A stretch of DNA of 64,000 bases from JBBWZH01 sp035544115 (GCA_963714145.1 OY970235.1:4836001-4900000); one strand, 5' to 3'; positions 43,293-51,636 are shown, numbered from the stretch's first letter. The notes: generated by a model not told the origin, from the letters alone. Made by a program: numbers and translations.

Positions 43293-44120
43293 TCACGGCT
43301 TCGAAGAGTCAGGGCGTCCGGCGAGGTGGGCGCGGATGGCGTCGGCGGTGATCTGCGGATCGTAGGTGCGGTCGAGGTCGTGGGCGGTGAGGATGTCAAG
43401 TGCGGCCTGCCAGTGCTGGTGCGCCCGCTCGGGGCGCCCCGCGTCGCGGTGGGCGTTCGCGAGGCCGTCGTGGGCACGGGCCTGGTTGGTGGGGTGCCGG
43501 AGTTCGGTCGCGAGCGAGAGCGCGGCGCGGTGTTGGGCCAGGGCGCCCTCGTAGCGTCCTATGTGGACATAGGCGCGACCCAGGCCGTCGAGGGTGTCGA
43601 ACTGGGCGGTGCGGTTGCCGGCGGCGCGGGCGATGGCGAGGGCTCGCTCGAAGTGATTGACCGCCTCCTCGTGCTGGCCCCTCGCCAGGTGGACGTGGCC
43701 GAGGCCGTACAGCGCGTTGTGTTCCGCGGTGTGGTTGCTGGTGAGCCGGGCGAGGTCGAGCGACTGCCGGTAGTGCTCGACGGCATGCTCATACCGCCCC
43801 TGAACGCGGTGGAGGTGGCCGAGGCAGCGCAGCGCGTGCGCCTCCCATTCGCGGTCGCCGTTGGCGCGCGCGACGTCGAGGGTCGCCCCGTAGTACTCAG
43901 CCGCCTTGTCGTACAGCCCCCGCACCCGGTAGGTGTAGCCGAGGCCGGCCAGCGCGTGCTGTTCGCCGGTTCGGTTCCTGGTGCCGCATGCGGTCTCCAG
44001 CGCCCGTTCGAAGTGACCGGCGGCCTGCGCGTACCGGCCCTGCAGGCGCTCGGTCTCGCCCATCGCGATCAGGTCACGCACGAGCAGCTCGGCGGTGCCG
44101 CCCCAGTCCACCCCGGTCAC
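43293..44120 (-). CDS. TPR-repeat protein
   Basis: This 275-aa protein is almost entirely tetratricopeptide repeats with a 40-residue period (for example RTGEQHALAGLGYTYRVRGL and NHTAEHNALYGLGHVHLARG). The style, including the final RAHQHWQAALDIL helix, is that of the C-terminal TPR block of AfsR/SARP and related STAND regulators, but no DNA-binding or ATPase domain is present. GTG at 44120 lies 20 bases after the P450 stop, so it ends the P450 operon. It may be a stand-alone scaffold or a leftover of a larger regulator. Confidence 0.65.
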   Translation of the reverse strand: MTGVDWGGTAELLVRDLIAMGETERLQGRYAQAAGHFERALETACGTRNRTGEQHALAGLGYTYRVRGLYDKAAEYYGATLDVARANGDREWEAHALRCLGHLHRVQGRYEHAVEHYRQSLDLARLTSNHTAEHNALYGLGHVHLARGQHEEAVNHFERALAIARAAGNRTAQFDTLDGLGRAYVHIGRYEGALAQHRAALSLATELRHPTNQARAHDGLANAHRDAGRPERAHQHWQAALDILTAHDLDRTYDPQITADAIRAHLAGRPDSSKP

Positions 44121-44139
44121 CGGTCCACCAGGTCACTGG

Positions 44140-45330
44140 TTACCAGGTCACTGGGAGCGTGTACACGCCGTAGGAGTGCATGTCCTCCCGGAACGGGATC
44201 TGCTCGACCGGCGCCGCGAGGCGCAGCGTGGGAATCCGGCCGGCCACTGTGGACAGAGCGATCTGGAGCTCGGCGCGGGCCAGCCAGCGGCCCGGGCACA
44301 TGTGTGCGCCCTGGCCGAACGCGAGATGGCGCCGCGGGTCGCGGCTGAGGTCGAGCTCGGCGGCCTTGGGGAAGACCTCCTCGTCCCGGTTGGCTGAGGC
44401 CAGCGACACGATCACGCTGTCGCCGGCCCGGATCGTCACGTCCCGCAGCGTCATGTCCTCGGCCGCTACCCGCGGCAACCCGTCATGGTTGGCGATCGAG
44501 TGGTAGCGCAGCAGTTCCTCGACCAGGTCGGCAAGACGCTCGGGCTGCGTGCTGACCGCGTCGAACCACGACGGGTCCATGAGCATGGACAGGATACCGA
44601 GCCCCATCATGTTCGCCGGGTTCTCGAACCCGGCGATGATCAGGAGGTGCACGATCCGGACCAGCTCGTCGTGGCTGAGCGTGCCGCGGCGCAGCTCGTT
44701 CACCACCAACCGCCCGATCAGGGTGTCGCCGGGCTCCCGTTCCTGCTCGGTCACCAACGCGTGGAGCACGCCGTGCATCGCTGTCTCGGCCGTCGCGGTC
44801 TGGCGCGAGACCTTGGTGCGCGATATCACGGTCTCGGCGTGTCCGAGGAAGAACGCCATGGTGTCGCGGGGAATCCCGATCAGCCCGCTCAGCACCGTCG
44901 TCGATATCGGTTGGGCGAACTCCGACACGAGGTCGGCGGGCCGTTCGGTGCCGAGCAAGTGGTCGACCTGCCGGTCGACGAGTCGCTGGATGTCAGGCCG
45001 CAACCGCTCGACCTGCACCGCGGAGAACTCCGGTGCCACCATCTGCCGGAGCTCCGCGTGCTTCGGGTCGTCCATCCGGCTGAAGCTGCGCCGGACGATC
45101 GGCACGGTACGGCCAGGGCTCAACGAGGGAAATCCGGGATTCGTGGAGTCGGCGCTGATCCGCCGGTCCCGCAGCAGGGCATACGCGTCGTCGTACCGGG
45201 TGACCAGCCACGCTGGACGCCCGTCCCACATGTGCACCGTCGAGATGGGCTCGCGCTCCCGCAAACCTGCCAGCGCCTCGGGCGGGTCGAACGGGCAGGT
45301 TCGGGGCGGGATGAAGTCTGCGTCGGTCAT
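44140..45330 (-). CDS. Cytochrome P450 with atypical I-helix
   Basis: The 396-aa P450 has the heme motif FGQGAHMCPGRWLARAEL and VEELLRYHS for ExxR. Its I-helix reads LLIIAGFENPANMMG: where most P450s have an acid and a Thr (AGHETT) this has Glu-Asn-Pro and no Thr. Loss of the Thr is seen in P450s with unusual oxygen activation or substrate-assisted proton delivery. It is close kin to the neighbour at 45384 (both start with PPRTCPFDPPE and share SM/HMWDGR-AWLVTRY). The enzyme needs external redox partners. Likely tailoring of the cluster product. Confidence 0.93.
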   Translation of the reverse strand: MTDADFIPPRTCPFDPPEALAGLREREPISTVHMWDGRPAWLVTRYDDAYALLRDRRISADSTNPGFPSLSPGRTVPIVRRSFSRMDDPKHAELRQMVAPEFSAVQVERLRPDIQRLVDRQVDHLLGTERPADLVSEFAQPISTTVLSGLIGIPRDTMAFFLGHAETVISRTKVSRQTATAETAMHGVLHALVTEQEREPGDTLIGRLVVNELRRGTLSHDELVRIVHLLIIAGFENPANMMGLGILSMLMDPSWFDAVSTQPERLADLVEELLRYHSIANHDGLPRVAAEDMTLRDVTIRAGDSVIVSLASANRDEEVFPKAAELDLSRDPRRHLAFGQGAHMCPGRWLARAELQIALSTVAGRIPTLRLAAPVEQIPFREDMHSYGVYTLPVTW

Positions 45331-45383
45331 GCTCCGTGCTCCTCTTCACATCGGCTTGCCGGCCCAGCGGGACGCCGCGCGCG

Positions 45384-46589
45384 TCACCAGGTGACGGGCA
45401 GTTCACGTACGCCGTAGATCTGCATGTCCTCGCTGAACCGCAGCTGCGACAACGGCACGGCCAGGCGCAGGCTGGGCACCCGGGCGGCCACTGTGGACAG
45501 AGCGATCCGCAGTTCGGCACGGGCCAGCCACAGCCCCAGACACAGGTGCGCACCGTGGCCGAACGCGAGATGCCGCCGGGCGTCCACCCGGACCGGGTCG
45601 AGCCCGTCCGGGTTGTCGAACGTCGTGTGGTCGCGGTTGGCCGACGCCACCGACACGATCACCCCGTCACCCGCCCTGATCGTGGTGTTGCCCACCACGA
45701 CGTCCTCGGTCGCGACCCGCGGCAGGCCGTCGTGCACGATCGTGTGGTAGCGGAGCAACTCCTCGACGGCGTTCGGGACCGCTTCGGGAACACCGCGCAT
45801 GGCGCGGAACCAATCCGGGTGCAGCAGCATGGTGAGCGCACCCAGGCAGATCATGCTCGCCGTGGTCTCGTGACCGGCATTGATCAGGGCCTTCGCCATG
45901 GTGACGAGTTCCTCCCGGGTGAGTCGACCGGGACGCACCTCGTCAACGATCAGGCGGCCGATCAGGTCGGCTGACGGCTGTTTCTCCTTCCGCGCCACCA
46001 ACTGGTCGCAGTAGTCGTACATCTGGTGTTCCGCCGCGATGCCCTGCTTCCTGGTGAGCCCGCGAGCGCGCGACTTCCTGGTGCACTCCTGAAAGAAATC
46101 CTGGTCCTCCAGCGGCACACCGAGCAGCTCGCAGATCAGCCTGGACGGGACCGGCAGGGCGAACTCCGCGCGCAGGTCGACCGGGGGCGTGCGGCCGAGC
46201 AGAGTGTCCATCTGGTCGGCGACGATCCGTTCGATCTCCGGCCGCAGCGCGGTGATCCGGCTCGGCGTGAATTCGGGCGCCACCATACGACGGATCTCGG
46301 CGTGCCGCGGGTTGTCCATGCGCACGAGGGCGGCGCGATGCCGGGCGATACCCAGGCCCGGCCTGAGTGAAGGCAGCCCGGGATTGTCGATGTCCGAACT
46401 GAACCGGGGGTCGCCGAGGACGAAACGTGCGTCGGAGTACCTGGTCACCAGCCACGCCTGGCGACCGTCCCACATGGACACTGTGCCCAGCTGCTCGGCT
46501 GCCCGCAGCTCGGCCATGACTTCCGGTGGATCGAAGGGGCAGGTACGTGGCGGCAGGAACTCGATGGCCACGGGCGGGTGGGCTGTCAT
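45384..46589 (-). CDS. Cytochrome P450
   Basis: The 401-aa P450 has a canonical I-helix ALINAGHETTASMICL, VEELLRYHT for ExxR, and heme motif FGHGAHLCLGLWLARAEL. It shares the N-terminal PPRTCPFDPPE and C-terminal PVTW ending with the P450 at 44140, so the two are tandem duplicates with diverged I-helices. ATG at 46589 overlaps the stop of the LLM gene by four bases. Second step of the LLM-P450-P450-TPR operon. Confidence 0.95.
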   Translation of the reverse strand: MTAHPPVAIEFLPPRTCPFDPPEVMAELRAAEQLGTVSMWDGRQAWLVTRYSDARFVLGDPRFSSDIDNPGLPSLRPGLGIARHRAALVRMDNPRHAEIRRMVAPEFTPSRITALRPEIERIVADQMDTLLGRTPPVDLRAEFALPVPSRLICELLGVPLEDQDFFQECTRKSRARGLTRKQGIAAEHQMYDYCDQLVARKEKQPSADLIGRLIVDEVRPGRLTREELVTMAKALINAGHETTASMICLGALTMLLHPDWFRAMRGVPEAVPNAVEELLRYHTIVHDGLPRVATEDVVVGNTTIRAGDGVIVSVASANRDHTTFDNPDGLDPVRVDARRHLAFGHGAHLCLGLWLARAELRIALSTVAARVPSLRLAVPLSQLRFSEDMQIYGVRELPVTW

Positions 46590-47695
46590 CGGGCCGCGGG
46601 TGCGGGGGACAGACCGGCGGCGGCTTCCCGGCGTCGCACGATCGGCATGATCTCCTGGGCGAAGAACTCCAGCGTCTCGAAGTCCGGCCAGCCGACGAAC
46701 ATGAAGTTGCTCACGCCGACGGTGCGGTACTGGCAGATCGCGTCGGCGATCTCACCTGGCCCGCCCACCAGCGCACCGGCCGGCGCACCCAGCACCGGCA
46801 CCGCACCGGTCCACAGGTACGGCGTCGCCCAGTACGACTCGTCGTCGGCGAGCGCGTAAACCGAGGTGTAGGCGTTCGAGTCCGAGCCGCGGCGTAGGTC
46901 GCGATGTACCTGCCGGGACGACTCGCCGAGCCCGGCCACCATCTCGACGGCCGCGCGCACTGCCTCCTCGCGCGTCGGGCGGGCCATCATCGACACCTGC
47001 ATGCCGACCTCGACACCGGATGGCGCCAGCGCCGCAACGACCGGTGCGATCTCGGCGGGCGGCTTCGCCATCTGGAACAGGCAGTCCGCGTGCACGGCGG
47101 CCTGCGCGACCGCCTGCGTGGAGGAGCCGGCGAAGAAGATCTCCGGCCGGTCGCGGTCGGGGCAGACGAACGGGGTGTTCAGCCGGGCATCCTCCACCTG
47201 GTAGTACCTGCCGCCGAACGTGATCGGGCCGTCGCGCCGCCACAGCGCGTGGCAGATCGTCCAGAACTCGTCGCTGCGGTCGTAGCGTTCGCCGTGGTCC
47301 AGGAAGTCGCCGTAGATCCGGTTCTCCCGGGAGTGCCCGGTGACCACGTTGAGGCAGATCCGCCCGCCGATCAGCGCCGAGACGGTGTTCACCTGCTGGA
47401 CGAAGTAGGCCGGCGCGGACAGTCCGGTCCGGATCGCACACAGGAACCGGATCCGTTCGGTGGCCCGGCCCAGCGCGGTGGCCCACGAGTACGGCTCGGG
47501 CCGGCCGCTGCCGATCGCCACCAGCAACGAGTCGATCCCGTACCGCTCGGCAAGCCGGCTGAACGCGATGTGCTGGTCAAGGTCGGGGACGCCGTCGAGG
47601 GTGTCGTAGGCCCGGGAGCGGCGAAGCGTGTCGTCGACCGACGACAGGCTCCAGTGGTAGCGCAGCGGCCGCGCCGGCTCGGTCGGCCCCGTCAT
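46586..47695 (-). CDS. LLM-class flavin-dependent monooxygenase (SsuD-like)
   Basis: The 369-aa TIM-barrel protein resembles alkanesulfonate monooxygenases and other luciferase-like enzymes: RYHWSLSSVDDTLRR, PEPYSWATALGRATERIRFL, LIGGRICLNVVTGHSRENR, DEFWTICHALW and PEIFFAGSSTQAVAQAA are family blocks. It uses reduced FMN from a reductase; the reductase at 19428 is a candidate. Typical chemistry is C-S cleavage, Baeyer-Villiger oxidation or N-hydroxylation; the substrate here is unknown. It is upstream of and overlaps the P450 at 45384. A decayed relative is found at 48563. Confidence 0.92.
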   Translation of the reverse strand: MTGPTEPARPLRYHWSLSSVDDTLRRSRAYDTLDGVPDLDQHIAFSRLAERYGIDSLLVAIGSGRPEPYSWATALGRATERIRFLCAIRTGLSAPAYFVQQVNTVSALIGGRICLNVVTGHSRENRIYGDFLDHGERYDRSDEFWTICHALWRRDGPITFGGRYYQVEDARLNTPFVCPDRDRPEIFFAGSSTQAVAQAAVHADCLFQMAKPPAEIAPVVAALAPSGVEVGMQVSMMARPTREEAVRAAVEMVAGLGESSRQVHRDLRRGSDSNAYTSVYALADDESYWATPYLWTGAVPVLGAPAGALVGGPGEIADAICQYRTVGVSNFMFVGWPDFETLEFFAQEIMPIVRRREAAAGLSPAPAAR

Positions 47696-47756
47696 CTCGG
47701 TCGGCCCGACACCTTGGTCGGTCCCGGCAACTCAGTCGGCATGGGGGCATCCCCTT

Positions 47757-48566
47757 CTAGCGACAGAAAACCTCGCGCATCATGAAGTCCGAACGGCCGC
47801 TGCCGTCGGTGAACTCGGCGTACTCGGCCACGACGAGCAGTCCTCGGTTGATCCGCGCCTGCAGGTGAACGCGCACGAACCCGTGGTCGTATGTCGCCAG
47901 CAACGCCGGGGGGCCGGCCGGGTTGGCCGCGTCGGCGTACAGGTGCGGCAGCGCCTCGCCCCAGTCGGCCGCGTCGCCCGCCCCCTTGGCACGCACCACC
48001 AGGCCGGCCCCGCACGGCCGGCATTCCACTTCGGACACCCCGGTGGCGGCGGGGTTCACGTTCGTCCAGGAGCCCACCAGGCCGGCCGGGTCGCACGGGC
48101 CGACGCGGGCCACCGCCGCGGCCACCGCCACCGGGTCGGCTGGACGGCTCGTCGGCTGCTTGTCGGCGGGCACGAAGAACTCGCGGCTGAAGTAGTCCTG
48201 CCGCCGGCCGCGGAAACTGTGGAAGCTGTGCACCACGACCACGCCGAGGCCCTGGTACGTCTGCAGCCGGCTGCACATCTGGCCGTCGTCGAAGGTGGCC
48301 AGGAACGCGTACCCCACCCGGGAGTGCGGTGCGTCGGCGAGGACCGCGTCGGCGGTGACCTCGCCGAGGTCACCCGGACCCGGTTCGCCGTGCCCGAAGG
48401 CACTCACCCGCAGGGCTCCGTCGCGCGGCTCGGTGCGAAGCCGGGAGATCCCGCCGGGCACCGCGGCCGCGCAGGCGTAGTCGCCGGTCAACGTGGCGAG
48501 GTCGACACCGCCGTCGGGCCCGGCGCTCACCCCGCCGGCCACGCGCATGTACGGGGTCATCGTCAC
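47757..48566 (-). CDS. Cluster-specific two-domain protein
   Basis: The 269-aa protein is two tandem copies of the domain found singly at 32879 and 33327. Half 1 (about 15-130) has LTGDYACAAAVPGG, GDLGEVTADAVL, FLATFDDGQMCSRLQTYQGL and QDYFSREFF. Half 2 (about 160-268) has VGSWTNVNPAATGVSEVECR, ADWGEALPHLYAD, LLATYDHGFVRVHLQARINR, GLLVVAEYAEFTDGSGR and a Cys-Arg end. GTG at 48566 is about 10 bases after AAGGAGGG; ATG at 48560 is an alternative. It leads the LLM-P450-P450 operon, linking this operon to the main biosynthetic run. Confidence 0.82.
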   Translation of the reverse strand: MTMTPYMRVAGGVSAGPDGGVDLATLTGDYACAAAVPGGISRLRTEPRDGALRVSAFGHGEPGPGDLGEVTADAVLADAPHSRVGYAFLATFDDGQMCSRLQTYQGLGVVVVHSFHSFRGRRQDYFSREFFVPADKQPTSRPADPVAVAAAVARVGPCDPAGLVGSWTNVNPAATGVSEVECRPCGAGLVVRAKGAGDAADWGEALPHLYADAANPAGPPALLATYDHGFVRVHLQARINRGLLVVAEYAEFTDGSGRSDFMMREVFCR

Positions 48567-48704
48567 GCCCGTTCGCCCTCCTTCGCCGCGAAGTCGACCG
48601 GGCCGTCGGCGCCCCACAGCCGGTGGCAGATGGTCCAGAACTCCTCGGTCCGCACGTACCGCGCGTCGCTCCAGTGAAAGCGCAGGGACCGATCGCCAGT
48701 TCGC
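48563..48704 (-). pseudogene. LLM monooxygenase remnant with internal deletion
   Basis: ATG at 48704, with GGAGG just upstream, opens MRTGDRSLRFHWSDA, like the start of the intact LLM enzyme (RPLRYHWSLSS). A one-base shift later the other frame reads RTEEFWTICHRLWGADGPVD, matching internal SDEFWTICHALWRRDGPIT. About 120 residues between the two are missing. It overlaps the start of the two-domain gene. It keeps a functional-looking ribosome site and may now act only as a leader for the operon. Confidence 0.55.
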
Positions 48705-48708
48705 ATGT

Positions 48709-48828
48709 GTCCTCCAAAGGAGGATGGGGAAGACGGCCAGCGACGCAGCCATCCTCCGACCAGACCAGCAAAGGCCTCTTATCCTTAATTTAGATGACTT
48801 AAGATGCTCTACACAAGAGATCACTAAC
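48709..48828. promoter_or_regulatory. AT-rich promoter region of the LLM/P450 operon
   Basis: About 45 bases around 48780-48825 are far richer in A/T than anything nearby, with an imperfect dyad ATCCTTAA (48781-48788) / TTAAGAT (48798-48804). It is just upstream of the minus-strand operon. Assignment as a promoter rests on composition and position. Confidence 0.45.
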
Positions 48829-49089
48829 GTGTCGGTTCCGGTGCCGGAATCCGTTGTGGAACGAAGCACCGGTGCGGCTGGGATCGAGGAGGAGGCACCC
48901 GCCCCCGCACCCGCCAAGTCGACTACAAGACGTAACCAGCATGGCGTATGCGGTCGGTCACGGCTCAACACGCACCGTGCGGCCCGGGTCACCGGAGGGG
49001 CACCAGCGGATTCAACGCCGTCCCAGTCCCGACCAAGGATCCCGTTTGGAGCACGGTTTGGTCCACTGTGGACGGTCAACCGATCATGA
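48829..49089 (+). CDS. Questionable small ORF
   Basis: From GTG at 48829, or ATG at 48724 in the same frame, a reading frame ends at 49089. Its N-terminal part, NLDDLRCSTQEITNVSVPVP followed by ESVVERSTGAAGIEEEAPAP, has the acidic, structured look of a peptide leader. The rest is Arg/Ser-rich and unconvincing. Codon use before 48829 is AT-rich with two TTA codons, unlike neighbours. No good ribosome site is present. It is listed because the region otherwise has no gene; it is probably not translated. Confidence 0.2.
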   Translation: MSVPVPESVVERSTGAAGIEEEAPAPAPAKSTTRRNQHGVCGRSRLNTHRAARVTGGAPADSTPSQSRPRIPFGARFGPLWTVNRS

Positions 49090-49275
49090 AGGGGATCTTG
49101 AACCGCCGCGGTCGAGAGGACCGGGAGGCCGCCGGGGATCATTATCGGGGACATTCACGCAGTAGCATGACGTTCGTCGCGGTTCCAACCCCGCCGCGGC
49201 CGCGGTCATACCCAGCTGGGAGGATTCGGCTCGGTAAGAGCATGCCGGGGCGCCGGACATGGAGGTTCGGGGTGG

Positions 49276-50466
49276 GTGGCTGACAGCGCGAATATCGCCG
49301 GGCGCAGGAGAACCCTGGTGATTCCGCGCCTCGGTATGTCCGTGCTGGCGGTGCTGAGCGTGACCGCGGCCTGTTCCCGGCCCGCGCCATCACCCGCGGC
49401 AACCAGCGCCGGGTCTGGCGCGTTCGACTGCGGCGCGATCCAAGGCCCCCGGTCGACGGGAACGTTCTACGAGGACAACCCGACCTATGTCGATCCGGTT
49501 GACGACAGCGCATCGTGGACGTTCTCGACCCCGGCGGCGCAGGGCATGGATTCGAACCGGCTCGAGCGGGCCTCGGCCGCCTTGGCCGACCTGCCTTACA
49601 CGTGGAGTTTCCTCGTGATCCGCCACGGCACCGTCGTGTTCGAGCGCTATTACCACGGCAGCGCGAAAAACCAGAGCAACAACGTCCACTCGGCATCCAA
49701 GAGCATCTGGGGGGCAGCGATCGGCATCGCGATCGACCAGCACCGGATCCCCGGCGTCGACGCGACGATCGCCTCGACGCTTCCGCCGCGCTATGTCGCG
49801 GTAATGGGCCCCAGCACCAGGACGATCACGGTTCGCGACCTGCTCACGATGACCTCGGGCAGCCGGTGGGACGAAAACACGACCGAGACCCGGATCGAGC
49901 GGACGCCCGACTGGATCGCGGCCATCCTCGAACTCCCGAGAGCCGCGCCACCGGGCACGGTGTTCAACTACAGCACCGGCGACACCCACCTCAGTTCCGC
50001 CGTGCTGACATCGGCGACGAACACGACGGCCTGCGAGTTCATCCACCAGCACCTGCTCGCCCCGCTGGGCATCACCGCCGAGCACTGGGGCCGCGACCCG
50101 CAGGGCTATTTCTCCGGCGGGTACAACTTCTACGTGACGCCGCGCGAACTCGCGAAGTTCGGGCTGCTCTACCTCCACGGCGGCCGCTGGAACGGCACCC
50201 AGCTCGTGCCCGCGGCCTGGGTGGAGGCGTCGATGACGAACCAGGTGGACGCCGGAGCCCCGTACAGCTACGGCTACGATTTCTGGTTGCGCGACATCGC
50301 CGGTCACCACGTCGCGATGGCCTGGGGGTTCGGCGGTCAAATGATCTACATCATCAAGGATCTGGATCTCGTCGTCGTGATGACCACCAACACCCGCGAC
50401 GCCACCCAGGACACCTTCGACGGTGAGTCGATCATCAACGATGACGTCCTCCCCGCAGTCGAATGA
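49276..50466 (+). CDS. Secreted serine hydrolase (beta-lactamase/DD-peptidase fold)
   Basis: The 396-aa protein starts at GTG 49276 and has a lipoprotein-like signal (LGMSVLAVLSVTAACS). The catalytic SxxK is in HSASKSIWG (Ser near 139). YSTG near 231 takes the YxN position, and WGFGGQM near 350 is the third motif. Family: class C beta-lactamase-related / serine hydrolase (6-aminohexanoate-dimer-hydrolase-like). Substrates range from peptidoglycan stems to esters and amides, so the specific role is open. It is followed by a strong terminator. Possibly just outside the biosynthetic cluster. Confidence 0.9.
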   Translation: MADSANIAGRRRTLVIPRLGMSVLAVLSVTAACSRPAPSPAATSAGSGAFDCGAIQGPRSTGTFYEDNPTYVDPVDDSASWTFSTPAAQGMDSNRLERASAALADLPYTWSFLVIRHGTVVFERYYHGSAKNQSNNVHSASKSIWGAAIGIAIDQHRIPGVDATIASTLPPRYVAVMGPSTRTITVRDLLTMTSGSRWDENTTETRIERTPDWIAAILELPRAAPPGTVFNYSTGDTHLSSAVLTSATNTTACEFIHQHLLAPLGITAEHWGRDPQGYFSGGYNFYVTPRELAKFGLLYLHGGRWNGTQLVPAAWVEASMTNQVDAGAPYSYGYDFWLRDIAGHHVAMAWGFGGQMIYIIKDLDLVVVMTTNTRDATQDTFDGESIINDDVLPAVE

Positions 50467-50476
50467 CTGACCGCGC

Positions 50477-50507
50477 GGGGCCGCCGTCCACTGTGGACGG
50501 CGGCCCC
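50477..50507. terminator. Bidirectional terminator
   Basis: GGGGCCGCCGTCCAC and GTGGACGGCGGCCCC, arms of 15 bp around a single central T at 50492: a perfect 31-base dyad just after the serine hydrolase and before the convergent dehydrogenase gene. Its centre includes the TCCACTGTGGA motif common in the window. Confidence 0.88.
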
Positions 50508-50544
50508 GTGCGGTCTACGCGGCCGCCTCGGCGAACGCGCCGGC

Positions 50545-51405
50545 TCAGCCGGTGGGCGGCTGGTCCAGGGCGGTGGCGCGGCTGACGGGTTCCCAGGTGG
50601 CCAGTTCGGTGCTCACGGCGTCCAGCCGGCGCCGGATGTTGTCGACCGCGTCACCGCCCAGGACCAGGCGCAGCGGCGGGTCGGGCGCGTCCAGGGCGGT
50701 GAGGATGGCCTGGGCGGCCTTGGCCGGATCGCCGGGCTGGGTGTGGTGGCCGGTGCGCAGGTAGTCGCGGGTGGGGCCGACGGTGGCGGCGTACTCCGGC
50801 ATCGGCGGCGAGACGTGCGCCGCGTCGGGGTCGAACAGGTTCGTCCGGAACGCCCCCGGCTCCACGATCAGGAACCGGACCCCGAAGTCGACCTCCTGGC
50901 TGAGCGTCTCGGTCAGGCCTTCGAGCGCGAACTTGGTGGCGCAGTACGCGCCGAACCCTGCCGCCGTGACCTGACCACCCACACTGGACATCTGCACTAC
51001 CGCACCGCCGCCCTGCCGGCGCAGGTGCGGCAGCGCCGCCCGGGTCAGCGCGGCCGGACCGAAGAAGTGCAGCCCGAACAGGGCCCGCAGGTCCGCCTCC
51101 GCGGTCTCCTCCAGCGCCCCGACCTGGGTCCGGCCCGCGTTGTTGACCAGCACGTCCAGCCGGCCGAACCGGTCGACCACCTCCTGCACCGCCGCGGCGG
51201 CGCGGTCGGTGTCGGTGACGTCCAGCGCCACCGCGCTCACCCGGCCCGGATGCGCCGCCACCAGATCGTCCAGCCGCTCCGGGCGCCGGCCGGCCCCGAC
51301 GACCACGTCACCGGCCGCCACCGCGGCCTCGGTCAACGCCCGACCGAACCCGGACGCCGCACCCGTGACCAGCCACACCCGATCCCGCCCACCGCCTGCG
51401 CTCAC
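50545..51405 (-). CDS. Short-chain dehydrogenase/reductase
   Basis: GTG at 51405 begins a 286-aa classical SDR: NAD(P)-binding TGAASGFGRA near residue 13, DVTD, NNAG (near 90), catalytic Ser in MSSVGG, and YCATKFALEG with Tyr and Lys. It should oxidise or reduce a hydroxyl/carbonyl of a small molecule. An in-frame start at 51444 would add an Arg-rich stretch unlike the family. It is convergent with the serine hydrolase and monocistronic. The substrate is unknown. Confidence 0.93.
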   Translation of the reverse strand: MSAGGGRDRVWLVTGAASGFGRALTEAAVAAGDVVVGAGRRPERLDDLVAAHPGRVSAVALDVTDTDRAAAAVQEVVDRFGRLDVLVNNAGRTQVGALEETAEADLRALFGLHFFGPAALTRAALPHLRRQGGGAVVQMSSVGGQVTAAGFGAYCATKFALEGLTETLSQEVDFGVRFLIVEPGAFRTNLFDPDAAHVSPPMPEYAATVGPTRDYLRTGHHTQPGDPAKAAQAILTALDAPDPPLRLVLGGDAVDNIRRRLDAVSTELATWEPVSRATALDQPPTG

Positions 51406-51636
51406 CAACCGCCACCTCCCAGTCGTTTCCCGCCTCGAACGCAAACCCCGGCTCGGGTCCGCACCCGCGCCGACACCGGGTCGACACCCGCCGCGTAGAC
51501 CGTACTCATGACCTATTCAGCTCTGGACCAGCCGGTCAGGTGGCCGGTGTCGTCGTTCCCGACCTGCACCGAACCGTCCGCGTCCCCGACCCGCTGAGCG
51601 GCGAACGGACCGGCGCCGGCCCGCCGCACCGGGCGG

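Noticed and set aside
43293..44120. Reading the TPR gene as a complete AfsR-type regulator
   Set aside because: Neither DNA-binding nor NB-ARC sequence is present upstream, which is occupied by a P450 gene.
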